Notes: generated by a model not told the origin, from the sequence alone. A stretch of 64,000 nt of DNA from Tractidigestivibacter montrealensis (GCF_024741235.1 NZ_JANSKA010000004.1:124001-188000), one strand, 5' to 3'. Positions 1-8,904 are shown, numbered from the stretch's first letter. Program-made: numbers and translations.

Positions 1-1
1 G

Positions 2-817
2 GTACAGGTCGCGGCAACCGTGCCCGACCCTATAGAGCCCCACATGCAGCCCACAACGGATTCGTCAACGTCTCTATCGCTTGCCGCGGCCTACGTCTCG
101 GAGGAGCAGAACGAATCTGGGGATGGCTCCGGCGGTGACGATGATGCCACGAGTGAAGACTCGGAAAGAGAGCTCAACGACGAAGTTCTCACCTCTACGG
201 GCGATGGCTCCACCGTGCTGGTGGGCGCTGGCGAGTCCCTCGTGGCGCGAGGATCGACCATCATCTCGCTTTCCCCTTCAGATTCCTCTGCGTTGAGCGT
301 CACTGACGGCGCGACAGCAGATATCGCAGCAGCTTCGACGCTCTCTGCGCGCGGCGAGAATTCCATCGCGCTTGCCTGCGCTGGGACGGGATCCCTTGCC
401 TGCCTGAGCGACTCGTCTGCCTATGCCTCTGGCGAGAAGTGCGCCGCTATCGCCGCGACTGACGGAGCAAGCGTCTCGATGGAGCGCGGAAGCCTCGAGG
501 CAACGCCGGGCACCATAGTGCGCGCCGAGGGGTCTGGCAGCAGCGTCTCTCTCGTCGACGTCCAGATCCTCTCGACTGGTTCCCTTGCGGAGCTCTGCGG
601 CGACGCAGCTCTCTCGCTTGACGGCGTCACCTCCGCAAGTTCCCATGCCGCGGCAATCTACGTTGCCGCCGGCGTGCCAAGCCTTCGCCTCACCAACGGC
701 TCCGTCGTGCGAGGGACCATCGTGATAGCTGATGGGGCGGACATCGACATCCAGACCGACGCAACCTCGCGCATCGACGGTCGCATCGTGTACCTCTCTG
801 CCGCAAACGTCGCGTAG
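2..817 (+). CDS. Probable surface or secreted Ser/Ala-rich protein, C-terminal part (5' end outside window)
   Basis: The frame is open from the left edge, so the true start probably lies outside; a GTG at 20 is only the first possible start inside. The visible part begins with an acidic low-complexity stretch rich in Ser, Asp and Glu (about residues 15-55). It continues as short repeating segments rich in Ser, Ala, Gly, Thr and Val, such as VTDGATADI, ATDGASVSM and IADGADIDI. This spacing of short beta-strand-like units resembles right-handed beta-helix surface proteins. No membrane anchor or LPXTG motif is present at the C-terminus. Function is not recognised; surface location is an inference from composition. 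Confidence 0.6.
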   Translation, partial: VQVAATVPDPIEPHMQPTTDSSTSLSLAAAYVSEEQNESGDGSGGDDDATSEDSERELNDEVLTSTGDGSTVLVGAGESLVARGSTIISLSPSDSSALSVTDGATADIAAASTLSARGENSIALACAGTGSLACLSDSSAYASGEKCAAIAATDGASVSMERGSLEATPGTIVRAEGSGSSVSLVDVQILSTGSLAELCGDAALSLDGVTSASSHAAAIYVAAGVPSLRLTNGSVVRGTIVIADGADIDIQTDATSRIDGRIVYLSAANVA

Positions 818-926
818 TCCTTGGGCGCTATACTTGCAACCCGAACATGGTCGCGGAAGGCGGTGTGTGGACGCGTCGCTCGTGGCCGCGACCAGATGCG
901 CCCGGGCGGCGCGAAAGGAGCATCAC

Positions 927-2243
927 ATGGCACAGCGGGTTCAGGGAACCGAGGACCTCTTTGGCGGCTACATGCGCGCCTGGCAGCACATGCAGGACGT
1001 GGCGCGCGACCTCTTTGGCGCGTATGGCTTCGACATGGTCGAGACCCCCGCAATCGAGCAGGTGGACACCTTTGTCCACGGCATTGGCGAGTCCACGGAC
1101 GTCGTGCGCAAGGAGATGTTCCGCGTTGTCTCCGGCGCGCTCTTCGAGAACCTTCTCGAGCAGGGCTCCGAGGCTGGTCTCAAGCCCAAGCAGCGCCTGG
1201 CCATGCGTCCCGAGGGTACTGCCGGCGTTGTGCGTGCCGCCGTTGAGAACAACATGGTGCCCCAGGGAGCCGCGCCTGCCAAGCTGTGGTATGCCGAGGC
1301 AATGTTTCGTGGCGAGCGTCCCCAGAAGGGCCGTCTGCGCCAGTTCCACCAGGTGGGCGTCGAGTGGCTGGGCGCCGCGGACCCGGCGGCGGATGCCGAG
1401 TGCATCATCATGCTCATGGAGTACTACAAGCGCCTTGGCTTTGACCCCTCTCGCCTGCGTCTCTCCATCAACTCGATGGGCGATGCCGCATGCCGTCCCG
1501 CCTATCGCGAGAAGGTCCGCCAGTTCATTCTCGACCACGCGGACGAGATGTGCGAGGACTGCCTCGAGCGCGCGGAGATCAACCCCCTGCGCAGCTTCGA
1601 CTGCAAGAACGACCACTGCCGCGAGGTCATGCGCGATGCACCGCTTGCCAAGGACAACCTCTGCGACGAATGCGCCGAGCACTACGCGCAGGTAAAGCGC
1701 TATCTTGACGCAGCGGGCGTTGCCTATGTCGAAGATCCCACGCTCGTGCGCGGCCTTGACTACTACACGCGCACGGTCTTCGAGGTGGAGGCTGTGGACG
1801 GCGGCGTTGGCGCTATCGGCGGCGGTGGTCGCTACGATGGGCTCATGGAGCTCGAGGGCGGAAAGCCCACGCCTGGCATCGGGTTTGCCGTGGGCTTCGA
1901 GCGCATTGCTCTCGCGCTTGCCGCGCAGGGCGGCTCGCTCGAGACGCCCCAGCCCGGATGTGTCTACGTGGCCGGGACCTCTGCGGACGAGCGCGAGGCT
2001 GTCTTCTCGGCTACGCTTGCGCTGCATCAGGCGGGCGTGCGTACCGAGGCCGACTACCAGGGTCGTTCGCTCAAGAGCCAGTTTAAGCAGGCTGACAAGC
2101 TCGGGGCGCGCGTCTGCGTGGTTATCGGGCCCGACGAGGTGGCGGCCAATGCCGTGACCCTTCGCGACATGGAGACGCACGAGCAGACCCAGGTTCCCGA
2201 CGAGGAGCTCGTTTCCGCGGTGACTGCGCGCTTGGCGCAGTAG
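927..2243 (+). CDS. hisS: Histidine--tRNA ligase (histidyl-tRNA synthetase)
   Basis: Class II aminoacyl-tRNA synthetase of 438 residues that charges tRNA-His in the cytoplasm. Class II motif 2 (FRGERPQKGRLRQFHQ) is near residues 126-141. The histidine-specific LVRGLDYYTRT segment follows near 274-285, motif GGGGRYDGL near 298-306, and the anticodon-binding domain fills the C-terminus (Q-GRSLKSQFKQADKLGA). An ATG at 927 with GAAAGGAG eight bases upstream is the start; the frame is open further upstream without a good ribosome site. It begins about 110 bp after the surface-protein gene and is followed by a hairpin. Confidence 0.97.
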   Translation: MAQRVQGTEDLFGGYMRAWQHMQDVARDLFGAYGFDMVETPAIEQVDTFVHGIGESTDVVRKEMFRVVSGALFENLLEQGSEAGLKPKQRLAMRPEGTAGVVRAAVENNMVPQGAAPAKLWYAEAMFRGERPQKGRLRQFHQVGVEWLGAADPAADAECIIMLMEYYKRLGFDPSRLRLSINSMGDAACRPAYREKVRQFILDHADEMCEDCLERAEINPLRSFDCKNDHCREVMRDAPLAKDNLCDECAEHYAQVKRYLDAAGVAYVEDPTLVRGLDYYTRTVFEVEAVDGGVGAIGGGGRYDGLMELEGGKPTPGIGFAVGFERIALALAAQGGSLETPQPGCVYVAGTSADEREAVFSATLALHQAGVRTEADYQGRSLKSQFKQADKLGARVCVVIGPDEVAANAVTLRDMETHEQTQVPDEELVSAVTARLAQ

Positions 2244-2276
2244 CGCAACCGCGCCGCAGCTCTAGTTCGCAAGTTT

Positions 2277-2307
2277 GTGCCCTCCGACGCTTGGCGCCGG
2301 AGGGCAC
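2277..2307 (+). terminator. Probable hisS terminator hairpin
   Basis: Inverted repeat GTGCCCTCCG / CGGAGGGCAC with an 11-base loop begins 33 bp after the hisS stop. The T-rich tail is poor, so this may be a weak intrinsic terminator. Confidence 0.5.
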
Positions 2308-2357
2308 ATTCCGTCTCGCACTCCATGGCGTCTCTGTTCTCCCCTGCTCACCTTCGT

Positions 2358-2439
2358 GGAGAATAGCTCCCTTTCTTAATCGCCGGACACGTTTCCCCAG
2401 GTCGCTGGAGCCGGTTCTAAGAAAAAGGAGCTATTCTCC
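2358..2439. repeat. Palindromic repeat P1, upstream copy (about 82 bp)
   Basis: Arms GGAGAATAGCTCC (2358-2370) and GGAGCTATTCTCC (2427-2439) are perfect inverted copies and extend inward as CTTTCTTA / TAAGAAA. The whole element recurs in the same orientation at 3952-4031, with near-identical central sequence (GTTTCCCAGGTC, CTGGAGCCGGTTCTAAGAAA). The two copies bracket the DUF4143 ATPase gene. Confidence 0.85.
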
Positions 2440-2496
2440 GCGAGAGAGGAAGTGTGACGTGAGAGAAGAGTCGGATGCATGTTGAGAGAGAAAGAA

Positions 2497-2567
2497 TGCG
2501 CGTAAAAACAATAACGAGAGTGGCGTAAAATCTATAATGAAATTGGCGTATTATCTAAAACGAAGAT
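2497..2567. promoter_or_regulatory. Three tandem ~23-bp iterons upstream of the DUF4143 ATPase
   Basis: Three imperfect direct repeats begin at 2497, 2521 and 2544, with the consensus TGGCGTAAAATCTATAA followed by YGA. They sit in an AT-rich patch 50-120 bp before the ATPase start. Iterated spacing of about 23 bp (two helical turns) suggests a protein-binding operator that may also hold the promoter. The protein that binds it is not known. Confidence 0.6.
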
Positions 2568-2615
2568 TTCATACAGATTGCCGAACGTTGTTTACGTTGA
2601 TAGCGTAGGAGAGCG

Positions 2616-3920
2616 ATGACACAGACGCTTCAGTCCGGCACTCTCACCCCGCAGGGATATCGTCCGCGCCTTATTGAATGCAGGCTTGACGCCCTGATGA
2701 ACGCATTCGGCTGCGTAGAGATTAGTGGACCTAAGTGGTGTGGAAAAACATGGACGTCTCTGTCAAGGTCGATGAGCGTAACGCGACTGGATGATCCCGC
2801 CCAGCGTGAAGCGGCACAAATGGATCCCATGCTTGCTCTAATTGGAGACGAGCCCCATCTCGTGGACGAGTGGCAGGAGGTTCCAGAAGTCTGGGACGCA
2901 GCTAGGCGACGTGTTGACGAAGCGGGGAATCGTCGTGGAATGCTACTTCTTACGGGATCATCGTCACTCTCCAAAGAGATGCGTGAGAAAGTTCATCATT
3001 CTGGTACCGGAAGGATCGCTCGTCTCTCTATGCGTCCGATGTCACTTTTTGAGTCTGGCGACTCAAGCGGACTGGTTTCATTAGGTTCGCTGCTTGCGGG
3101 CAAGCCCCTTGTTCCAGCTAGTGCACATGCTGACCTTGCGGACGTCGCTCGGTGGTGCTGCAGGGGCGGCTGGCCAGCCAACCTTGGACTTTCCGATGAT
3201 GCGGCTTTCGAAACTTCTGTGCAGTATCTTCGCTCAGTTCTTGATACGAACATTTTGGAAGAGGGCCGTTCTCCTCGCACCGCTCTGGCGCTCATGCGTG
3301 CACTCGCCGCAAATGAAAGCCAGGCAGTTACGTACAAGACCCTCCAGCGTGATATGACAGAGGGCGAGAGCGCACCGGACGTACTCACCATTGCTTCCTA
3401 TCTCGAACTTTTTGATCGACTCCATCTTACGGAAGAAATCAGAGGCTGGGAGCCACCCATGCGTGCAAAGGCACGTGTGCGAGTGAAGCCCAAGCGGTAC
3501 TTTTGCGACCCCTCGCTGGCTGCAGCCCTATTGGGCGCTACTCCGGACCGGCTGCTGAGTGATATGCAGACGTTGGGATTGCTCTTTGAGAACCTGGTGA
3601 TTCGGGATTTGTTAGTCTTCCTCTCGACGTTTCCTGGAATCGACAATCGTCTCTTTTATTATCGCGACGAGAAGGGACTGGAGACAGATGCCGTCATCGA
3701 GTCTGGTGGAAGATGGGCGGCTGTGGAAATCAAGCTCAGCGACACCAAGGCGGACAAGGCAGCCGAGAACCTGAAGGCCTTGCGGCGTAAGGTGCTATCT
3801 AATAATGTCGGGAAGAATCCCGAGCCGGTTTTTCTTGCCGTGGTGGTGGGGCGCGGGAGTTTGGCGTATAAACGTAACGATGGGGTCTTGGTAATTCCAG
3901 CCTCGCTCTTGGGGGCGTAA
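2616..3920 (+). CDS. AAA-family ATPase with C-terminal DUF4143 domain
   Basis: Protein of 434 residues. Walker A is GPKWCGKT (38-45), Walker B-like HLVDEWQEVP spans 81-90, and a sensor-type LLLTGSSS follows. The C-terminal DUF4143 half ends in a nuclease-like signature: ETDAVIE, then AVEIK about 10 residues later, a PD-(D/E)xK-type arrangement. Proteins of this family are widespread in bacteria and archaea; cellular roles are mostly unproven, though some behave like defence or toxin-antitoxin associated ATPases. Codon use is visibly less GC-biased than in hisS or the following genes. ATG at 2616 follows TAGGAGAG. The gene sits between two direct copies of palindrome P1 and after three iterons, which suggests a mobile or selfish cassette. 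Confidence 0.85.
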   Translation: MTQTLQSGTLTPQGYRPRLIECRLDALMNAFGCVEISGPKWCGKTWTSLSRSMSVTRLDDPAQREAAQMDPMLALIGDEPHLVDEWQEVPEVWDAARRRVDEAGNRRGMLLLTGSSSLSKEMREKVHHSGTGRIARLSMRPMSLFESGDSSGLVSLGSLLAGKPLVPASAHADLADVARWCCRGGWPANLGLSDDAAFETSVQYLRSVLDTNILEEGRSPRTALALMRALAANESQAVTYKTLQRDMTEGESAPDVLTIASYLELFDRLHLTEEIRGWEPPMRAKARVRVKPKRYFCDPSLAAALLGATPDRLLSDMQTLGLLFENLVIRDLLVFLSTFPGIDNRLFYYRDEKGLETDAVIESGGRWAAVEIKLSDTKADKAAENLKALRRKVLSNNVGKNPEPVFLAVVVGRGSLAYKRNDGVLVIPASLLGA

Positions 3921-3951
3921 CTGGCCATTCCCATCATTCATTCACCTTCGC

Positions 3952-4031
3952 GGAGAATAGCTCCTTTTCTTTATCGTCGGCGGCGTTTCCCAGGTCACTG
4001 GAGCCGGTTCTAAGAAATGGAGCTATTCTCC
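3952..4031. repeat. Palindromic repeat P1, downstream copy (about 80 bp)
   Basis: Arms GGAGAATAGCTCC (3952-3964) and GGAGCTATTCTCC (4019-4031) match the copy at 2358-2439; the shared flank TCACCTTCG precedes both. It begins 32 bp after the ATPase stop, so it could also act as a terminator hairpin. Confidence 0.85.
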
Positions 4032-4087
4032 GCTCACGAAGATCTGTTTCGCCAGCGAGGGAGTATGACGCGAGAGGCGCGTCACCC

Positions 4088-4819
4088 CTACGCGAAGCGC
4101 TTGTCGTGCCTGGCTGCAGAGCGCACCACGAGGAACACTATCACGTAAATCAAGGCAACTACCAGCAGAAACGTTCCGTCTCCGTAGTTGGCGAGCGTAG
4201 CCGTGGCATCGTAGAGCCCGTGCAGCAGGGCGGAGAACGCAAAGCCAACAACTACGCACAGCACAGAGCCAATGCGGTGTCCCCTAACGGCAAGGTACTT
4301 GGCCTCCCCGTAGAGCATGCCAAACAGCACCGCAAAGCCCATGTGAGCGGGAATGGCCATGACCGCCCGGCTCATGAGCACGCCCGTGCCATAGTTGAGC
4401 CCGTACATAACGTTCTCCATGCCGGCAAACCCCAACGAGGTGAAGACCGCATACACCACGCCGTCGTAGCGACAGTTGAACGCGGGATTGTTCCATGTGG
4501 CGCGGCTCATGAGGATGTACTTGCACGCCTCCTCGATGACGCCCACCACCACAAAGTCCGAGAGCAGCTCAAACCCCAGGGTGTTCTCGTCGAGGCCGGA
4601 CAAGAGGCCAAAGACCGACATCCCAACTTCTTCGAGCACGCCGGCGAGAAAGGCTGCCAGCACTCCTCGCAGAATCAGCTGCGAGAGAAGCCCCGACGGC
4701 TCCTTCTCCAAAGGGTCGAGGTTATAGACATAGCGCATGAGGGCCACGGCAGGCCCAATGGCAAGGATGAGAAAGAACAGCAGGTAGAGCGTGAAGCCGT
4801 TTGCCAGGAGAAAGAACAT
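4088..4819 (-). CDS. PrsW-family intramembrane metalloprotease
   Basis: Polytopic membrane protein of 243 residues with about seven hydrophobic segments. The family motifs are visible in order: EEACKY, a FAGMENVMYG segment, HMGFAV and HGLYD. PrsW proteins are glutamic-type/metal-dependent CAAX-like proteases that cleave substrates such as anti-sigma factors at the membrane. The ATG at 4819 is chosen because GGAAAGG lies just upstream on the minus strand; an in-frame ATG at 4864 has no ribosome site. No sigma/anti-sigma pair is nearby, so the substrate is unknown. Confidence 0.85.
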   Translation of the reverse strand: MFFLLANGFTLYLLFFLILAIGPAVALMRYVYNLDPLEKEPSGLLSQLILRGVLAAFLAGVLEEVGMSVFGLLSGLDENTLGFELLSDFVVVGVIEEACKYILMSRATWNNPAFNCRYDGVVYAVFTSLGFAGMENVMYGLNYGTGVLMSRAVMAIPAHMGFAVLFGMLYGEAKYLAVRGHRIGSVLCVVVGFAFSALLHGLYDATATLANYGDGTFLLVVALIYVIVFLVVRSAARHDKRFA

Positions 4820-4864
4820 GGAGAACCTTTCCGCGGAAATATTGCTGGGTGGAAGGTTACCCAT

Positions 4865-5102
4865 TTGCTACGGGAATGCGCTCGTCGGCGAGAATCTGCT
4901 CCCGAAGGCCTCTTTTACACGTGATTGCTTCAGCAACGTGCCCTCGGGGGTCCGCGCGACGCCGGAGGCCACATCTCATACGGAATTCCGCCGGAAACCC
5001 CTGCTCGGGCGTCAATTGGGCGCCGAAGGGCGCGTTTTGGCAGGAAGTGCGTACGAAACCCTGCTGCGGCGTCAGCCTGTGGGGTCGGCGTTGTTCCCGT
5101 CC
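4865..5102. other. Intergenic stretch, 238 bp
   Basis: Separates two minus-strand genes. I see no convincing gene, terminator or repeat here; it presumably carries the promoter of the PrsW-type gene. Confidence 0.5.
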
Positions 5103-6482
5103 CTACGCCGCGGCGGGAATCCTCCGCACGTCATCGGCAGGCGTAAGGCCCAGGAGCTGAGCTGGCCTGCTGTCGGGGAACTCCGGGCGCCTGCGTTGCC
5201 AGACGCTTATCGCCAGGGTCCACAGCGGCAGAAGGTAGCAGAACGTTGCCGTCACAATGCTCAGCGCCGGCGCGCCCACGCTCGAGAGCACGGCTACGTT
5301 GGAGATGGACCACGGCACAAGCGGACTCACGATGACCACGCTGTTCTCGAGGTCAAGCGCCAGGGCGCTTCCGTTGCTCTCGGTGCGGCGACACAGCTGG
5401 TCGGTGAGCATGATGGCAAGCGTCTGGTTGCACGCGACCATGCACGAGACCACGCTTGTGGCAAGTACGCCGATGAACGGGGTGGACTTGCGCGAGAAGC
5501 CCGTGACCAGCCCAACGGCACCGTCGAGCAGGCCAGTCTTCTTGAAGATGCCCGCATAGGTGGAGGAGATGCCCACCACAAGCGTCACGTTGGCCATCGA
5601 GACAACCCCGCCTCCGTCGATGAGCGGTGCCACCGCAGGGTCTGCGACGTGGTAGCCAAAGACGAGGAGCTGCGGCAGCTCGGCAGGCGAGACGCCCTGC
5701 ACTCCAACGCATACCGCGCACGCCATACCCAGACTCGCCGCCATGGCCACCAGCACGTTCACGTGGGCAAGCGAGAGCGCAACAACCAGCGCTGCCGGAA
5801 GGATCACCAGCCAGGAGAGCGAGAACTTATCGGCAAGCGCTGCCGCTACGTCCGCGGCATTGGCGCCCCCCTTTGCCAGCAGGCCCATCGCGAGATACGC
5901 CACGCAGGCAACGAGAAACGGCACGAGTCCGGTCCGCAGCATTCGACGAACGTTGTCGTAGATGCTCGTGCCCGTGAGCTTGGACACCAGGACGGCGCTT
6001 CCCGAGAGGGGGGAACAGCGGTCGCCAAAGTAGCAACCTGCGAGCACCGCGCCACCTGTGGCCAGCTCGTTTGCGCCCATGGCGTGCGAGACGGCCATGC
6101 AGATCACGCCCATCGTGGCTGCCGTGCCAAAGGCCGTGCCCATGAGCAGCGACATGAGGCAGCAGAGGAGAAACGCCGCGAGCACGGCTGCAGAAGGCTG
6201 GATGAGCGACGAGGACCAGCTCACGATTGCCGCGATGGTGCCGGAGGCACGCCATGCCGCGGCAAGCGCGCCCGCAACCACAAAGAGGACGAGCATGGAG
6301 GCAACAGAGCGCATGGATGACGCTCCGGCGCGCAGCAGCTCGGGGAGTCGGAGACCGCGGTGCATGCCGTAGGCGAGGAAGAGAGCCAATCCAGCGGCCA
6401 GAATTGCCACCAGGGGAATGCCCATGGCCGTGCCCGCCACGAGCATTCCCGCAAACACCCCAAGCGTTGCCGTCTCTGCCAT
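5103..6482 (-). CDS. nhaC: Na+/H+ antiporter, NhaC family
   Basis: Membrane protein of 459 residues with about 11-12 hydrophobic segments. NhaC signatures include GDRCSPLSGSAVL followed by GTSIYDNVRRM, and a conserved ACNQTLAIMLT region. NhaC carriers exchange cytoplasmic Na+ for H+, sometimes together with organic acids such as malate/lactate. The ATG at 6482 is preceded by GGACGAGGGAC; the open frame extends further upstream only through poor, non-membrane sequence. It is divergent from a LysR-type regulator, its likely controller. Confidence 0.9.
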   Translation of the reverse strand: MAETATLGVFAGMLVAGTAMGIPLVAILAAGLALFLAYGMHRGLRLPELLRAGASSMRSVASMLVLFVVAGALAAAWRASGTIAAIVSWSSSLIQPSAAVLAAFLLCCLMSLLMGTAFGTAATMGVICMAVSHAMGANELATGGAVLAGCYFGDRCSPLSGSAVLVSKLTGTSIYDNVRRMLRTGLVPFLVACVAYLAMGLLAKGGANAADVAAALADKFSLSWLVILPAALVVALSLAHVNVLVAMAASLGMACAVCVGVQGVSPAELPQLLVFGYHVADPAVAPLIDGGGVVSMANVTLVVGISSTYAGIFKKTGLLDGAVGLVTGFSRKSTPFIGVLATSVVSCMVACNQTLAIMLTDQLCRRTESNGSALALDLENSVVIVSPLVPWSISNVAVLSSVGAPALSIVTATFCYLLPLWTLAISVWQRRRPEFPDSRPAQLLGLTPADDVRRIPAAA

Positions 6483-6553
6483 GTCCCTCGTCCTTCTCAG
6501 TGCGTTAGCCTCAGCACGAGAAACACTATGGACATACAACAACCAAGTCAAAC

Positions 6554-6574
6554 TGATAATACTAGTATGTATCA
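6554..6574. promoter_or_regulatory. Palindromic candidate LysR operator between nhaC and its regulator
   Basis: The AT-rich divergent region contains TGATAATACTAGTATGTATCA, which is almost self-complementary around the perfect core ATACTAGTAT (6559-6568). LysR-type regulators usually bind AT-rich interrupted palindromes between divergent genes. Assignment is by position. Confidence 0.5.
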
Positions 6575-6663
6575 CTAAGAAGTTTTGTAATATGGACACA
6601 ACAGGGCAAACGTGATGGGGCTGCTCGCACGCCTGCATGAGATTCGCAGAAAGGTGCTGTCAC

Positions 6664-7605
6664 ATGAACTTCCAGACCATGGACTACTTTGTTGCCGTTG
6701 CCGAGGAACGCAGCTTCACGCGTGCCGCTGCTCTCATGCACGTGAGCCAGCAGACCCTCTCGGCAAGCGTTGCCGCCGCCGAGCGCGAGCTTGGGGTGAA
6801 GCTCGTCGAACGCACCGTCCCGCTTGCGCTCACCTACGCGGGCGAGGAGTTTCTCGCCTACGCGCGGCGCTTCCAGGCCGAGCAGCGTGCCATGGGCCAG
6901 GAGTTCCGCGACATCGCGCACAACGACCGGGGCAGGATTCGCGTGGGTGTAACGGCCACGCGCGGCCACATCATCATGCCGCGCGCCATTGCCATGTACC
7001 AGCGCGCGCACCCTCACATATCCATTGCGCTCTTTGAGGGCGAGAACGACGAGCTTGTGGACGAGCTGGGGGAAGGTCGTCTCGACATGGTCGTGGCCAC
7101 CGTCGCGGAGCGCGTGCCAGGCCTCGAGGTGCACCAGCTCTTTCGCGAGGAGGTCGTGCTCATCGTGGCGCGGTCTCTCCTCGAGGACCTCTACGGCGAG
7201 GAGGCGGATCGCGTTGCCGAGGAGTGCGAGGCCACCGGCTCGATTGAGGGGCTTGCTGCATGCCCATTCCTTCTCATGGGCGAGAAGGATGTGCCTGGCG
7301 AGTACTCGCGCCGCAAGCTCGCCGAGGCGGGCATCTCGCCCGAGGTGCGCGTGGTGTCGAAGAACTCCGAGACGCTCATGGCCCTGGCGCTGCGCGGCGT
7401 GGGTGCGTGCTTCGTGCCTTCGGAGCTTGTCGCCACCACCTTTGCAGACCCCATCGCTGCGGGCATGCGCGTCATTCATCTGGGGGAGGAGATGAGCTAT
7501 CCGCTCTCGGTGGCGTGGCGCTCGTCAGCCCACGTGTGGTCGGCCATTCTCGGCTTTGACCAGGTGCTTCGCCAGCAGTTTGCCGATGGCTCGAGGATGA
7601 CGTAA
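6664..7605 (+). CDS. LysR-family transcriptional regulator
   Basis: Protein of 313 residues with an N-terminal winged helix-turn-helix (MDYFVAVAEERSFTRAAALM, then SQQTLSASVAAAEREL). The C-terminal periplasmic-binding-like effector domain begins with GRIRVGVT near residue 90. The ATG at 6664 is selected because the LysR domain starts there; the upstream in-frame extension has no homology. It is transcribed away from nhaC across a 181-bp region with a candidate operator, so it likely regulates itself and nhaC. The inducer is unknown. Confidence 0.92.
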   Translation: MNFQTMDYFVAVAEERSFTRAAALMHVSQQTLSASVAAAERELGVKLVERTVPLALTYAGEEFLAYARRFQAEQRAMGQEFRDIAHNDRGRIRVGVTATRGHIIMPRAIAMYQRAHPHISIALFEGENDELVDELGEGRLDMVVATVAERVPGLEVHQLFREEVVLIVARSLLEDLYGEEADRVAEECEATGSIEGLAACPFLLMGEKDVPGEYSRRKLAEAGISPEVRVVSKNSETLMALALRGVGACFVPSELVATTFADPIAAGMRVIHLGEEMSYPLSVAWRSSAHVWSAILGFDQVLRQQFADGSRMT

Positions 7606-7644
7606 GCGCAGGTCGATACAGATTTGCCATACGAATGTGTTGCG
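7606..7644. repeat. Hairpin repeat P2, single copy after the LysR gene
   Basis: Begins at the base after the LysR stop: GCGCAGGTCGATACAGAT, a short loop, then ACGAATGTGTTGCG. The same sequence forms half of the large palindrome at 15931-16003. It may serve as a transcription terminator between the convergent LysR and ABC-permease genes. Confidence 0.6.
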
Positions 7645-7686
7645 GTAACCAAGGCAGCGTGTCGCCAGTTGGGGAGTGGGCCAGCA

Positions 7687-8904
7687 CTACTGATATCGCA
7701 GCGACTCCACGGGGTCGAGACGCGCAGCGCGCCAGGCGGGATAGAACCCAAAGAGCACGCCGATGCCAACGCAGATGCCGCTGGCGAGACCAACTGCCTT
7801 CGGAGAGATGACGGGCGTCACCGACATCCCGCCTATCTCGCTTGACAGGCTGGCAAACTGTGCGAGAACGTTGGCGCCGGCATACCCCAGGATTATCCCA
7901 AACGCGCCGCCCACCAGGCACAGCGTGATGGACTCCAGCAGGAACTGCCACGTGATGTCGGAGCGCCGCGCCCCCAGAGCCTTTCTCAATCCAATCTCGC
8001 GAATCCTTTCGGTGACGTTGGTGAGCATCATGTTCATGATGCCAATACCGCCAACCACAAGCGACACGCCTGCAACGCAGGTCATGAGCGCCTGGAACGC
8101 GCCCATCGTCGAGTCGAGCTGCTCGATGACCGAGGCCATGGTCGTGACGCCGATGTAGTAGCTGGATCCATCGGGGCTCGAGGGATCCTCCTCCGGCAGG
8201 TTGAAGTAGCTCCTGAGGTAGGACTCCGTCCGCGCGGCAATGCCGTCCATGTCGGTGCCCTCGCGAGCAAAGCCGATGATCTGGCTCACGCCCGTGTTTC
8301 CGCTCATGCGCTTCTGCATGGTAGAGAGCGGCACGAAGGATTGCCCGCCCATCACGCCCGATTTGCCAATGACGCCCACCACGGTGTAGTCGTCGTTGCC
8401 CACGTGCACGCTCTGTCCCACGGCCTCGTCCGCGGACCCCCACATGCGCTCGGCAACCGACTGGTCGAGCATGATGACCCGCGAGCCAGCGTCCTCCTCG
8501 CTTTGCATGATGGTGCGTCCGGCGATGGCCTTCGTGCCCATGGCCTCGAAGTACTCCGGCTCCACGCCCAGGAAGGTGCAGTCCTCTTGGGTGACGCCGT
8601 TGGACACCGTCCCCGAGTTGTAGGATGCCGCGGTTATGAACTCGTAGTCGTCGGACATCCCGGCCTCGAGCGCGTCGATGTCGTCCATCGTGACCTCGCG
8701 CCCAGGCCAGCAGTCGATCATGACCGTGCGCGACTGCGATAGACCCAGCTCGCCCACGAGCGACGCCTTGACGCCGTCGATGAGCGCCGTCATGGAGATG
8801 ACGGCGGCGATGCCAATGACAATGCCAAGGATCGTGAGGAGGCTGCGCCCTCGGTTTGCCTGGATGGCCGAGAAGGTCTCGTAGAAGAGGTCCCGTATCC
8901 TCAT
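7687..8904 (-). CDS. ABC transporter permease, MacB/FtsX type
   Basis: Protein of 405 residues. The N-terminal membrane segment is LLTILGIVIGIAAVISM, followed by a large extracytoplasmic MacB periplasmic-core-like domain (about residues 45-270) and three C-terminal membrane segments of the FtsX domain. The segments are separated by the coupling stretch EIGLRKALGARRSDI. It forms the membrane part of a tripartite-like efflux pump with the two genes upstream and overlaps the ATPase gene by 4 bp. The substrate (peptide, antibiotic or lipid) cannot be read from sequence. Confidence 0.92.
   Translation of the reverse strand: MRIRDLFYETFSAIQANRGRSLLTILGIVIGIAAVISMTALIDGVKASLVGELGLSQSRTVMIDCWPGREVTMDDIDALEAGMSDDYEFITAASYNSGTVSNGVTQEDCTFLGVEPEYFEAMGTKAIAGRTIMQSEEDAGSRVIMLDQSVAERMWGSADEAVGQSVHVGNDDYTVVGVIGKSGVMGGQSFVPLSTMQKRMSGNTGVSQIIGFAREGTDMDGIAARTESYLRSYFNLPEEDPSSPDGSSYYIGVTTMASVIEQLDSTMGAFQALMTCVAGVSLVVGGIGIMNMMLTNVTERIREIGLRKALGARRSDITWQFLLESITLCLVGGAFGIILGYAGANVLAQFASLSSEIGGMSVTPVISPKAVGLASGICVGIGVLFGFYPAWRAARLDPVESLRYQ

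Noticed and set aside
828-2180. Minus-strand open frame of 450 codons opposite hisS
   Set aside because: Shadow of hisS; no conserved motif and no ribosome site.
4791-6320. Long plus-strand open frame (about 509 codons) opposite nhaC
   Set aside because: Its translation is Arg/His-rich and low complexity, the usual antisense shadow of a GC-rich gene; the opposite strand carries a clear NhaC protein.
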